A stretch of 64,000 nucleotides of DNA from Blautia hominis (lineage in GTDB: Bacteria; Bacillota; Clostridia; Lachnospirales; Lachnospiraceae): contig NQOF01000001.1 of NCBI GenBank assembly GCA_002270465.1, positions 1,056,501-1,120,500 on the forward strand, written 5' to 3'. Positions 7,284 to 15,962 of this stretch are shown here, in pieces (the first letter of the stretch is position 1; each line of letters opens with the position of its first letter). The position numbers were made by a program, and so were the translations under genes. Below the pieces are notes generated by a model, which saw nothing but the letters and a program-made list of their open reading frames with translations, did no database searches and was not told the origin of the DNA.

Positions 7284-9296
7284 ATGATCATTTATGTAGA
7301 CATCCATGCATGTAGAGATGGCAACGGTACAGAACAAAACCCGTTTAAGCACATTAACGATGCGGCTCAGGCTGCTAAACCGGGGGATGAGGTCATTGTG
7401 GCCCCTGGTATTTACCGGGAATATGTCAACCCGTTACATGCCGGTCATGAAGACAAACGCATCACTTACAGAAGCCGGGTCCCGCTGGGTGCGGTGATCA
7501 CAGGCGCAGAAAAAGCTATCGGCTGGAAACACTATAAAGGCAATGTCTGGATGTTCCGTGTGAACAACAATACATTCGGCAATTACAATCCCTATACGAC
7601 TCTTATTAAAGGGGACTGGTACTTCGGACCCTTTGTCAGACACACCGGTGCCGTTTACCTGAATGACCGGCAGCTCTATGAAACACAAACTTTAGAGGAA
7701 TGTCTGGAAGGTAATGTATATATCCATTCCTGGGAACCGGAATGGTCTGTATATAAATGGTATACCGAGCAGGATACAGAAAAAAATGAAACTGTTATCT
7801 ATGCAAACTTTCAAGGAAAAGATCCAAATGAGGAGGATGTAGACATAAGTGTACGGCGCAACTGTTTTATGCCCTCCAAAACAGGGGTGGATTACATAAC
7901 CGTCAGCGGCTTTGACATCAATAAAGCAGCAACTACGTGGGCTCCGCCTGCAGCATACCAGGATGGCATGATCGGACCGCATTGGTCAAAAGGGTGGATC
8001 ATTGAAGACTGCGAGATCAGCAACAGCAAATGCTGCGGTATCTCTCTGGGTAAATATTATGATCCTGAAAATGACCACTATTTTACCAACAGACATGTAA
8101 AGAGCGCAACGCAGATGGAACGGGATGCCGTCTGCCGCGGTCAGTATCACGGCTGGACCAAAGAGCGTATCGGCTCTCACATTGTGCGCCGCTGCCACAT
8201 TCATCACTGTGAACAGACCGGTATCGTGGGCCGGTTAGGATGTGTGTTCTCCACCATCGAAGATAACCATATCCACCATATCAACTGTATGCAGGAGCTG
8301 GCCGGTGCGGAAGTCGCAGGCATCAAGCTTCATGCGGCAATTGATGTCACCATGAGGAGGAACCATATCCACCATACCACCATGGGAATCTGGTGCGACT
8401 GGGAAGCCCAGGGCACACGCATCACACAAAATCTGTTTCACGATAACAATGCTCCCAGTGAAAATATCCCCCTGGTTCCGGGAGGCATGTCAAGCTGCGA
8501 CGTATTCGTTGAGGTTAGCCATGGGCCCACTCTGATCGATAATAATATCTCTCTTTCCAGGATTTCTTTTAAACTGGCATCGCAGGGATGCGCTATCGTG
8601 CATAATCTCTGCCTGGGGCCCTTAAGTTCCATTGGCAGCGGTTCCGATATGCTCTTGGCAAACGGTACTATGGCTCCCAGATACACCCCTTATCACATTC
8701 CGCATAGAACAGAAGTAGCCGGGATGATGACCTTCCTTCACGGAGATGACCGTATATATAATAATATTTTTATTCAGAACTGGCCTGTAAAACCTACGGA
8801 AACAAAAGAAGATATGGGATTCATCATGCGAGACAACCAAATTCAGGGAACCAGCGTTTTTGATGATTTTCCCACTTATGAGGAATGGATCGTTCCCTTT
8901 GAGCTGGACAATCCCCAGCCTGATATGTTTACCATGCAGGATCATCACTTTGGAAAACTTCCTGTGTGGGTGAGTGGTAATGCGTATTTCAATGGTGCAA
9001 AAAGCTGGAAACAGGAAACGGACAAATATGCCCTGGATACCCCAAAAGCATATGTTACTCTAATTGAAAAAGATGGCAGCTATACAATTGAGACCAATGT
9101 TTACGATCTTCTTGACGGCTGGTCCACCGGTATCATCAACAGTGATGTTTTAGGCAAAGCCTTTGAGCCTGAACAGCGTTTTGAAAATCCTGACGGCAGT
9201 ACAATTGTCTTTAACCGCGACTTTTGCGGGAATCTCCGGAGTTTAAACGCTATTCCCGGTCCCTTCGCAAATGCTGCTGCCGTGATCGATCTATAG
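7284..9296 (+). CDS. GH120-family beta-xylosidase (intracellular, parallel beta-helix)
   Basis: A 670-residue right-handed beta-helix glycosidase without a signal peptide. Many segments match what I remember of Thermoanaerobacterium XylC, the GH120 prototype: DPNEEDVDISVRR, GPHWSKGWIIED, EVAGIKLHAAIDV and DWEAQGTR. The expected nucleophile is Asp372 (in WCDWEAQGT) and the acid/base Glu410 (in FVEVSHGP). It should release xylose from xylobiose or other short beta-xylosides in the cytoplasm. AAAGGAGG precedes the ATG. The GPH symporter starts 21 nt downstream, so import and hydrolysis appear co-transcribed. An insert near residues 384-403 between the two catalytic strands is longer than in XylC as I recall it. 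Confidence 0.88.
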   Translation: MIIYVDIHACRDGNGTEQNPFKHINDAAQAAKPGDEVIVAPGIYREYVNPLHAGHEDKRITYRSRVPLGAVITGAEKAIGWKHYKGNVWMFRVNNNTFGNYNPYTTLIKGDWYFGPFVRHTGAVYLNDRQLYETQTLEECLEGNVYIHSWEPEWSVYKWYTEQDTEKNETVIYANFQGKDPNEEDVDISVRRNCFMPSKTGVDYITVSGFDINKAATTWAPPAAYQDGMIGPHWSKGWIIEDCEISNSKCCGISLGKYYDPENDHYFTNRHVKSATQMERDAVCRGQYHGWTKERIGSHIVRRCHIHHCEQTGIVGRLGCVFSTIEDNHIHHINCMQELAGAEVAGIKLHAAIDVTMRRNHIHHTTMGIWCDWEAQGTRITQNLFHDNNAPSENIPLVPGGMSSCDVFVEVSHGPTLIDNNISLSRISFKLASQGCAIVHNLCLGPLSSIGSGSDMLLANGTMAPRYTPYHIPHRTEVAGMMTFLHGDDRIYNNIFIQNWPVKPTETKEDMGFIMRDNQIQGTSVFDDFPTYEEWIVPFELDNPQPDMFTMQDHHFGKLPVWVSGNAYFNGAKSWKQETDKYALDTPKAYVTLIEKDGSYTIETNVYDLLDGWSTGIINSDVLGKAFEPEQRFENPDGSTIVFNRDFCGNLRSLNAIPGPFANAAAVIDL

Positions 9297-9317
9297 TCAT
9301 ACAGAAAGGATAAAAAA

Positions 9318-10688
9318 ATGGAAGAGAAAAAGTATTTAAATCTATTTAATAAAGTCGGCTATGGAAGCGGCGACTTTGCCGCAAACATGGTCTATAGTAT
9401 GGTTTCCAGTTTTGTAATGATCTACCTGACCAATACCATTGGCATGGCTGCCGGCATCATCGGTACCCTTATATTAGTTTCCAAACTGACTGACGGTATC
9501 AGTGACATCATCTTCGGAAGTATACTGGACAGAACCCATACAAAAATGGGAAAAGCCCGTCCCTGGATGCTGTGCTCCTATATCGGTAATTCTGTGGCTT
9601 TGATCGCCCTCTTTGCAATCCCTGCAGGTATTGGCGCCAATGCTCAGTATATTTACTTCTTTATTGCCTATACTTTATTGAACGCGGTCTTCTATACAGC
9701 CAATAATATTGCATATTCTGCCCTTACTTCCTTGATCACCAAAAACAGTAATGAGCGCGTGCAGATGGGTACGTTCCGTTTTATTGGTGCCACACTGGGC
9801 AATGTCCTGGTCTCTAACTACACTCTGGTTATGGTTGAAAAATTTGGTGGAGGGGCTGCGGGCTGGAAAACAACAGCAATTATCTTTGCGGTCATTGGTC
9901 TGGTTGTGAACACGATCTCCGTATTTTCTGTCAAAGAGCTTCCCGAGGAGGAACTTATGGACGGTGTCAAGGTATCCGGTACAGAAAAGATCGGATTCCT
10001 GGAGACTTTGAAGCTCCTGCTCTCCAACAAATATTTTGATATGCTGGCTATGCTGTATCTCCTGTTCTATCTTATGATGGGTGTATCCATGGGAGCGGCC
10101 ATCTATTACTTCACTTACAACTGCGGCGACGCAAACTTCTTTGGCAAAATGGTATCCATGTCTTCCATTGCAAGTATCATAGGGTTATTGCTGGCACCAT
10201 CTCTTGTTAAAAGATTCAAAAGCATCCGCATTATAAACCTTGGATTTTTCCTGGTAAATCTCGTTGTGCGTATCATATACATGGTATTTGCCATTTCAAA
10301 TAACGCGCCTGTCCTTGTGGGGATGTATGGTCTGGTCTCTCTGACATGCTGTACACTTGGCGGAACCTTCAACGCCCTTGTATCTGAAGCAGCGGATTAC
10401 AGTTTTCTCAAAACCGGAAAACGTCTGGATGGTTCTATGTACTCCTGTACCTCCTTTGGCATGAAGGTGGGTGGCGGAATTGGCTCCGCACTCAGCGGCT
10501 GGTTACTGGCTGCTGCCAAATTCGATGCTTCTGCGCTGACACAAAGTGCCGGGTGCTCGAATATGCTGACTTTCATGTTCGCGGGAATACCTGTGATCAT
10601 TACTGCAGCCATCGTCTTTATTTACTTCAAACTTGATGTAGAAAAGGCGAATACAAGACTTCGCGCTGAAAAGGACCGTTCACATTAG
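9318..10688 (+). CDS. GPH-family sugar:cation symporter, probably for xylosides
   Basis: A 456-residue, 12-helix MFS_2/GPH (glycoside-pentoside-hexuronide) transporter. It has the family N-terminus KVGYGSGDFAANMVYSM and the loop motif DRTHTKMGKARPWML. It starts 21 nt after the GH120 gene behind AAAGGA and is best read as the importer for that enzyme's substrate, for example xylobiose (an XynP-like role). Substrate is inferred from context only. The C-terminus ends in DRSH; immediately after the stop, a different open frame without start codon begins (see the relic at 10688). Confidence 0.88.
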   Translation: MEEKKYLNLFNKVGYGSGDFAANMVYSMVSSFVMIYLTNTIGMAAGIIGTLILVSKLTDGISDIIFGSILDRTHTKMGKARPWMLCSYIGNSVALIALFAIPAGIGANAQYIYFFIAYTLLNAVFYTANNIAYSALTSLITKNSNERVQMGTFRFIGATLGNVLVSNYTLVMVEKFGGGAAGWKTTAIIFAVIGLVVNTISVFSVKELPEEELMDGVKVSGTEKIGFLETLKLLLSNKYFDMLAMLYLLFYLMMGVSMGAAIYYFTYNCGDANFFGKMVSMSSIASIIGLLLAPSLVKRFKSIRIINLGFFLVNLVVRIIYMVFAISNNAPVLVGMYGLVSLTCCTLGGTFNALVSEAADYSFLKTGKRLDGSMYSCTSFGMKVGGGIGSALSGWLLAAAKFDASALTQSAGCSNMLTFMFAGIPVIITAAIVFIYFKLDVEKANTRLRAEKDRSH

Positions 10689-11029
10689 TACGAGACGGGT
10701 CAAACGGCATCCCTCTGCGGACACATCCGGCCTGGCTTGTAAGCAGCCGGTCTGAAAATCCCTATAACCAAAGAACATGGGAAATCTTAAAAGAATTTGA
10801 ACAGATGGGAATCACATCATCTGACGGCAACGTAATTTTCCCAAGCGGAAACGCACTGAAATATCTAAGTGAATATTTTGATCCGGAAGAGCCAGATAAT
10901 CCTTATGCGGAAAATCCCCTAGATGTGCGTACGATCAACATTTCTCCAAACGGTGATACTCTTAACGATAACGTGTATCAAAAAGACATTATAAATATTA
11001 TTGATGATTATATGCCGAAGAGAATATAA
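10688..11029 (+). pseudogene. C-terminal relic of an unrecognised protein
   Basis: An open frame of about 113 codons begins right at the symporter stop codon and has no plausible start until an internal ATG at 10805, which lacks a ribosome site. It reads as ordinary protein throughout (for example GIPLRTHPAWLVSS, VIFPSGNALKYLSEYF, ISPNGDTLNDNVYQ), so it looks like the intact C-terminus of a longer gene whose 5' part was deleted. It vaguely recalls the tail of some clostridial radical-SAM proteins, but I cannot name it. Confidence 0.55.
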
Positions 11030-11071
11030 CGCCCTTTTTCTTTTGCAGGGCCAAAAAACTGTGCAGGAACA

Positions 11072-11109
11072 GGGTTTTGCCGGAGATAATTTTTTATCCG
11101 GCAAAACCC
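11072..11109. terminator. Strong hairpin between the relic and the minus-strand symporter
   Basis: GGGTTTTGCCGGA and its exact complement are separated by 12 A/T-rich bases. It stands between convergent genes. Neither side has a clear T-run, so its role as an intrinsic terminator is only probable. Confidence 0.45.
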
Positions 11110-11128
11110 ACTTAAATCTGACCGCTTC

Positions 11129-12520
11129 CTATAATTCCCCTTTTAATTCACGTTCCGCCAGCTCCTCCATGATCGCAGGATACCTTTTATCCAGCTTATA
11201 CAAGGACAAGGTAATGATCACAACCACCCATACGATCACCGGGCCTAATTTATAAATATTCATGATCATATCAATGGCACTTTGCGGCTGGACCGCTGTA
11301 CCTGTGGTGGAACTGATATAACCGGCCAGTGACAACAGACCGGTCATACCGGCGGAAGCCAACCCCGAACCGATTTTTGTCCCTACGGAACCGCCTGCAA
11401 ATATAAGGCTTTCCTGCCTGAGATGTGTTTTCCACTGTCCAAATTCCACCACGTCCCCTAAAAGGCCGAAGACAATGGAATTCAGCGGTGCAAGCCCTAT
11501 GGCTCTGATCACACAGCTGAGGGCCATCCAGGCAAAGCTGGTGGGATTCAGGAAAAAGATGATCTGGCCTGCCAGTGCAAGACAGGCTCCTGCCAGCGAC
11601 ATGTTCCTTTTTCCAAAACGTTTTAACAGGACCGGACAGCAGAAGGTAGCGGCCACGATCAGAAGTGTCTCTGTCAGATAAAGGGCGCTGTACATCCAGG
11701 TGTCATTCCCAAATATATATTTACAGTAATAAGGCAGGATCGTTCCCGTAATGCCGTAGATCACGTTCTGCATCATCCATAATATGAGCACTGCCCAGAA
11801 ATATTGATTTGTTATCAGCGCCTTAAATGCCTTTTTCACAGGGATCTTCTCCTGATTCTGCTGCGCTTCAATATGAACGGTCTCCTCACAATTCTTAAAA
11901 CAAACAAGAAGCAGGATCAATGCAACGGCTGCCCACAGAGCCATTGTCATGACCCAGGCTGACTGTGTATCCCCAAACAGCTTCACCAGAGGGAGTGTGC
12001 AGGTAACAGCCAGGATACGTCCGAAGGGTGACATTCCCATCCTCACAATGCTCAACATGTCCCTCTCCCCGGATATTCTTGTCATCATAGCCGAAAGGCT
12101 TCCATAGGGAAGATTGATCGCCGTATAACAGATCGTGGTGCAGAAGTTATAAGTGACAAACATATAAAGAAATTGTACCATATTTGTGGAATGCGGTACG
12201 GTAAACAATAAAACCGCTGAAATTGCGTAAGGAACACTCATCCATAAGATCCAGGGTCTTGACTTTCCCCATTTTGAATTCGTCTTTTCTACAATGAATC
12301 CCATCACAACATCAGAAAATCCGTCAAAGAGACGTGAAAGTAACATGACCATTCCTACCGTTGCGGCACTTACCCCCACATAATCTGTATAAAATAACGT
12401 AAGTACCGTGCTGATCATACCAAAGACTACGTTACATGCCGTATCACCGCAGCCATATGCAAATCGCGTTTTCCATGAGAGTCTGCCGTTTTTGACAGAC
12501 TCCCCGTTCATATTTTTCAT
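11129..12520 (-). CDS. GPH-family sugar:cation symporter
   Basis: A 463-residue transporter of the MFS_2/GPH family with 12 predicted helices. The N-terminus TRFAYGCGDTACNVVFGMI and the loop EKTNSKWGKSRPWIL are typical. It is the last gene of a minus-strand cluster with two epimerase-like TIM barrels and a Gfo/Idh oxidoreductase, 24 nt after the preceding gene. It probably imports the glycoside those enzymes process. Substrate cannot be read from the sequence. Confidence 0.87.
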   Translation of the reverse strand: MKNMNGESVKNGRLSWKTRFAYGCGDTACNVVFGMISTVLTLFYTDYVGVSAATVGMVMLLSRLFDGFSDVVMGFIVEKTNSKWGKSRPWILWMSVPYAISAVLLFTVPHSTNMVQFLYMFVTYNFCTTICYTAINLPYGSLSAMMTRISGERDMLSIVRMGMSPFGRILAVTCTLPLVKLFGDTQSAWVMTMALWAAVALILLLVCFKNCEETVHIEAQQNQEKIPVKKAFKALITNQYFWAVLILWMMQNVIYGITGTILPYYCKYIFGNDTWMYSALYLTETLLIVAATFCCPVLLKRFGKRNMSLAGACLALAGQIIFFLNPTSFAWMALSCVIRAIGLAPLNSIVFGLLGDVVEFGQWKTHLRQESLIFAGGSVGTKIGSGLASAGMTGLLSLAGYISSTTGTAVQPQSAIDMIMNIYKLGPVIVWVVVIITLSLYKLDKRYPAIMEELAERELKGEL

Positions 12521-12544
12521 CTCCGCTTCCTTTCCTGTCCCTGC

Positions 12545-13465
12545 CTAAACCCCAAGCAGTTCTTTTTCAATCCGTTCTCTTGCCTCGGGTGCCTGTTTTT
12601 CCATCTTTTCGGGGAATCCGAACATGGATACGCAGGCAATCGTATCGCCGCCTGCTTTTGGAGCATCTTCTTTTAACTGGGCATGAGCGAAATCCATTTC
12701 TCTCAGTGTTTCAAAGATACCCTCAAAATCCACATCCCCTTCTCCCATCGCCAGATGCTGATGGATCGTCACATCCGCTTTTCCTCTGCCGTTCAGCCAC
12801 GGCGGATTGGCAATATAACGGCAGTCTAAGGTCTGGTTAAAGGTATCCGCAAACAAAACATGTGTCAGCTCTTCCCCTGCATACCGCAGCATGGAGCGCA
12901 CGTCTCCCTTTCCCTGGTCATAGAAAAATCCGTGGGGAGAGGAATAGACATATCCAAGATTTCTTGAGCGGAAGGATTTCACCATATCACAGGTTTCATT
13001 ATTTAATTCACAAAAATCATAGGGATGGGACTGAATCTCCACACGTATGCCTTCACGTTCCATGATAGGCAGAAGCTCTTCCATGGAGCGGAACCACATG
13101 CCGTTACAGATCTCCTGTTGGTTCGGGTCACCTGAGAGTTCTGTATTAATGACTTTAACCCCCATGTCTCCGGCAATCCGGATCATCCGTTTCCAATTAT
13201 CCACCGCAAATCTTCTCTGTTCTTCCGTGGGTCCTGACCATCTGTATACGACAATGAAGGAGGAAATCTCCACTCCGGTTTCCCGGAGTGCCTTTCTGTA
13301 CTCTGCCTCGCATTCTTTGGAAAACAGCGGATGCTTATAAAAAGGATTGATCCTGGGGTGGGGAGACTGTTCGATATATTGATATCCCCAGTCGGCCACC
13401 TGGTGTACCATGCGGTTGATATCCATCTGTTTTGCCAGAACGTCTACATCAAATGCAATTTTCAT
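12545..13465 (-). CDS. Sugar phosphate isomerase/epimerase family TIM barrel
   Basis: A 306-residue xylose-isomerase-like TIM barrel (AP endonuclease 2 superfamily, like IolE and IolI). Candidate metal ligands are Glu in NTELSG and VEIQSHP, and His in IHQHLAMGEGDVDF. The segment after residue 30 (YIEQSPHPRINPFYKHP) is distinctive and rich in His and Pro. It lies between a Gfo/Idh oxidoreductase and a GPH symporter. Such trios often epimerise, isomerise or beta-eliminate oxidised (keto) glycosides; that role is inference. The ribosome site GGAGGAGAAAGG is excellent. Confidence 0.8.
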   Translation of the reverse strand: MKIAFDVDVLAKQMDINRMVHQVADWGYQYIEQSPHPRINPFYKHPLFSKECEAEYRKALRETGVEISSFIVVYRWSGPTEEQRRFAVDNWKRMIRIAGDMGVKVINTELSGDPNQQEICNGMWFRSMEELLPIMEREGIRVEIQSHPYDFCELNNETCDMVKSFRSRNLGYVYSSPHGFFYDQGKGDVRSMLRYAGEELTHVLFADTFNQTLDCRYIANPPWLNGRGKADVTIHQHLAMGEGDVDFEGIFETLREMDFAHAQLKEDAPKAGGDTIACVSMFGFPEKMEKQAPEARERIEKELLGV

Positions 13466-13484
13466 TCCTTTCTCCTCCCTCCGT

Positions 13485-14648
13485 TTATCTGTAATCTACC
13501 CACGCTGCCCCATGATCCGCAGAACGCACACAGTTCTCTACCCAGCGCACACCTTCTGCTCCCGCATGTACGTCAGGATACCAGAAGTCCGCTTTTTTCC
13601 CTTTATCTGCCGCATCCATAGCCTGTGCAAATCTGCTGTACAGGTTACTCCATGCCTCAAACAAACCTTCCGGATGTCCCGCGCCGATCCTGTCCTCTGT
13701 ACAGGAGGAATCATCCAGATAATCCATTCCTCTCTCCAGTACACGGACCGGTTCTCCCTGTACCTCATAGGTTAACTGGTTTGGTCTCTCATCCCACCAT
13801 TCCAGGGATGCTTTTTCTCCGATCACGCGCACCTTCTGTCCGTGCATGGAACCACAGTTCACGCAGCTTGACCAAACATATCCGACGGCACCGTTGTCAT
13901 ATTCCATGATGGTCATTGCATTATCCTCCAGCGGCGCTCTGGATTCTACAAAGGACTGGCGGCTGCACATCAGACGCCTGATCTTCATATCCGGCAGCAT
14001 CACCTCGGAGAGGTACAGCGGATGCGTCCCCACATCGCCCAAAACATAGGATGGTCCTGCAACCTTAGGGTCTACCCTCCATTTGGTGGAAGCGGTATTT
14101 TTCTCCACCGCCACATTGTGGAAGCCATGGGAAAACTGCATATTTACAATGCGGATTTTTCCCAGCATTCCTTTCTCTATCAGCTTCCTTGCCTCCTGGA
14201 TCATCTGATGTCCCGCATATCCATAAGTCACACCCACAACTTTGTTCTGTTTTTCTACCAGCGCTTCTAATTCTTCTGCCTCCTCTGTGGTAAAACAAAG
14301 CGGTTTTTCACATACCACATGAAGTCCTGCCAGCAAAGCGGCCTTTGTGATCTCAAAGTGGGTTCCGTTTGGAGTTGCTACTGATACAGCCTGGATGCCG
14401 TCTTCTCTCTTTGCTTCCTCGGCAAACATGGTTTTATAATCCGGATAACACCTGTCTTTGGCCACATGAAGCTCTTTCCCAAAGGCTTTCCCTCTTTCCG
14501 GATCAATATCAAAGGCTCCTGCCACCAATGCAAAGTTAAAATCTCTCAATGCCGCGGAACGATGGATATAACCGATCTGGCTGCCTTTTCCTCCGCCTAC
14601 CATTGCCCAGCGGATCGGGTTTTCAATTTTCTTCTCTCCATAATACAT
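13485..14648 (-). CDS. Gfo/Idh/MocA-family NAD(P)-dependent oxidoreductase
   Basis: About 387 residues; start at ATG 14648, 8 nt after AGGAGG (the ATG at 14654 is too close). The Rossmann domain starts WAMVGGGKGSQIGYIHR, a variant of GxGxxG. The family EKP motif is present as VCEKPLCFT with the catalytic Lys, and the C-terminal alpha/beta domain includes GDVGTHPLYL, where the His is a usual catalytic candidate. It probably oxidises a sugar hydroxyl using NAD+. The neighbouring epimerase-like barrels would act on the keto product. Confidence 0.85.
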   Translation of the reverse strand: MYYGEKKIENPIRWAMVGGGKGSQIGYIHRSAALRDFNFALVAGAFDIDPERGKAFGKELHVAKDRCYPDYKTMFAEEAKREDGIQAVSVATPNGTHFEITKAALLAGLHVVCEKPLCFTTEEAEELEALVEKQNKVVGVTYGYAGHQMIQEARKLIEKGMLGKIRIVNMQFSHGFHNVAVEKNTASTKWRVDPKVAGPSYVLGDVGTHPLYLSEVMLPDMKIRRLMCSRQSFVESRAPLEDNAMTIMEYDNGAVGYVWSSCVNCGSMHGQKVRVIGEKASLEWWDERPNQLTYEVQGEPVRVLERGMDYLDDSSCTEDRIGAGHPEGLFEAWSNLYSRFAQAMDAADKGKKADFWYPDVHAGAEGVRWVENCVRSADHGAAWVDYR

Positions 14649-14683
14649 GATCATTTCCTCCTGCTATTTTTCTTTTTTTTAAT

Positions 14684-15610
14684 CTATATCTCATATCCTA
14701 CGCTTTTTAAATATGTAACACTTTCTTTTACATCCCGCAGGCTTGTATCTGAATTCCTGGGGTCTCTCTCCTGCTCGATGGTAATATATCCGTTATAGCC
14801 AATCTGCTCCAGTGCTTCCTTGATTCCGGGATAATCCAGCGTCCCTTTGCCGATCGGGCACATGGCGCCTTTCCCGCAGCCTTCAAAAAACCGGATCCGT
14901 TCCCCTAACACTTCCCGGTAGACCTTCTCGTCTACATCTTTGAAATGGACATAATCCAGATTGGATGCGCATTTCTTCAACCATTCGACCGGATCCATAC
15001 CGGAGTAATACAGATGCCCCGTGTCCAGACAGAGGCCTGCGAGTTCATAAGGGATATCTCTTAGGATCCTCTCAATTTCATCTGCAAATTCAATGTATCC
15101 TCCCGCATGGGGATGGATCACCGGGCGTACTCCGTATTCTGCCGCTTTTTTACAGATTCCTTTTATATGACTTATCATCCCTGACCACTGCTCATCTGAC
15201 AGACGGGGTGCCTTATGGGAATGTCCTGCCGCATAATCCCTTTCATCATGTCCCCAATCCATGATCGTCATATAGGGCGTAGGATAATGCTGCCCTTTAT
15301 GTACCGGAAGAGGCGGAAGTTTTGTGATGAGGGAGCAGATATCCTCTGTCTGTCTCAACAGATTTACGTAATTCCTTTCATCCACCAGATCATCAAAAAT
15401 AGTGCCTGCCACAATAGACAAACCGTTTTTATCAAGCTCCTTTGACACTGCCTCCACGTCAATTGGCAGAAAACCGTAAGGTCCTAATTCAATGGCCCGG
15501 TATCCTGCTTCGCCTGCCTCCTTTAATACTCTCTTCCATGATGGGAGATAGGGATTCTTGACATCATCCACACCCCAGCAGCAGGGTGCTCCGCAAATAT
15601 TCATACCCAT
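14684..15610 (-). CDS. Sugar phosphate isomerase/epimerase family TIM barrel (second copy)
   Basis: About 308 residues, beginning at ATG 15610, 5 nt after AAGGAGG; an upstream in-frame extension to 15763 is low-complexity and unlikely. It starts NICGAPCCWGVDD, close to inosose dehydratase (IolE)-like barrels. Metal ligand candidates are VIHPHAGGYIEF, LCLDTGHLYYSG, YVHFKDVD and ITIEQERDP; these match the Glu/Asp/His/Glu set of the family. It is the first gene of the four-gene cluster 15610-11129. The exact reaction is unknown; dehydration or epimerisation of a keto sugar or inosose is likely. Confidence 0.83.
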   Translation of the reverse strand: MGMNICGAPCCWGVDDVKNPYLPSWKRVLKEAGEAGYRAIELGPYGFLPIDVEAVSKELDKNGLSIVAGTIFDDLVDERNYVNLLRQTEDICSLITKLPPLPVHKGQHYPTPYMTIMDWGHDERDYAAGHSHKAPRLSDEQWSGMISHIKGICKKAAEYGVRPVIHPHAGGYIEFADEIERILRDIPYELAGLCLDTGHLYYSGMDPVEWLKKCASNLDYVHFKDVDEKVYREVLGERIRFFEGCGKGAMCPIGKGTLDYPGIKEALEQIGYNGYITIEQERDPRNSDTSLRDVKESVTYLKSVGYEI

Positions 15611-15880
15611 ACTTTCCTCCTTAAATCCATTTTTAATTGCTGTACTGGTATTGTTCGTGTTGCCTTTGATACTTTTAATTATAGTTATTTTTTTCCTCTC
15701 TGCCTTCACTATGCTGTATAAAAAAGCCAAAACTTTATATAAATATGGCAGTTTTTTCATCATTTTCGCACCAACACTTCACTATCCTGTACAATATGCC
15801 TGATGAAACAAAACGATGGGTCCGGTTCGGCGGACTCGCCCGCCAAAGTGCGGCTCCTTACGGCCATCTTCCTGCGCGAT
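15611..15880. other. Leader region of the epimerase/oxidoreductase operon
   Basis: No gene seen. On the minus strand the 150 bases before the first gene are A/T-rich with several T-runs; no convincing -35/-10 pair was found, as expected for an activator-dependent promoter. A GC-rich segment at about 15811-15860 contains partially self-complementary sequence of unknown role. Confidence 0.4.
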
Positions 15881-15925
15881 AAAAAAAGACTGCAATCCGG
15901 TGATCACCATAACCGTTTTGCAGTC
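15881..15925 (-). terminator. Intrinsic terminator of the AraC gene
   Basis: On the minus strand GACTGCAA is paired with TTGCAGTC around a short loop with inner CCGG pairing, followed by seven T. It separates the AraC regulator from the epimerase/oxidoreductase operon that follows in the same direction. Confidence 0.8.
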
Positions 15926-15962
15926 CATTTCTCAAATTTATACAAGCCCTGCCATGAAATTC

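Noticed and set aside
7284-9296. Pectate lyase or alginate lyase
   Set aside because: The beta-helix alone would allow this, but the many GH120-specific segments and both catalytic residues fit a beta-xylosidase, and there is no secretion signal.
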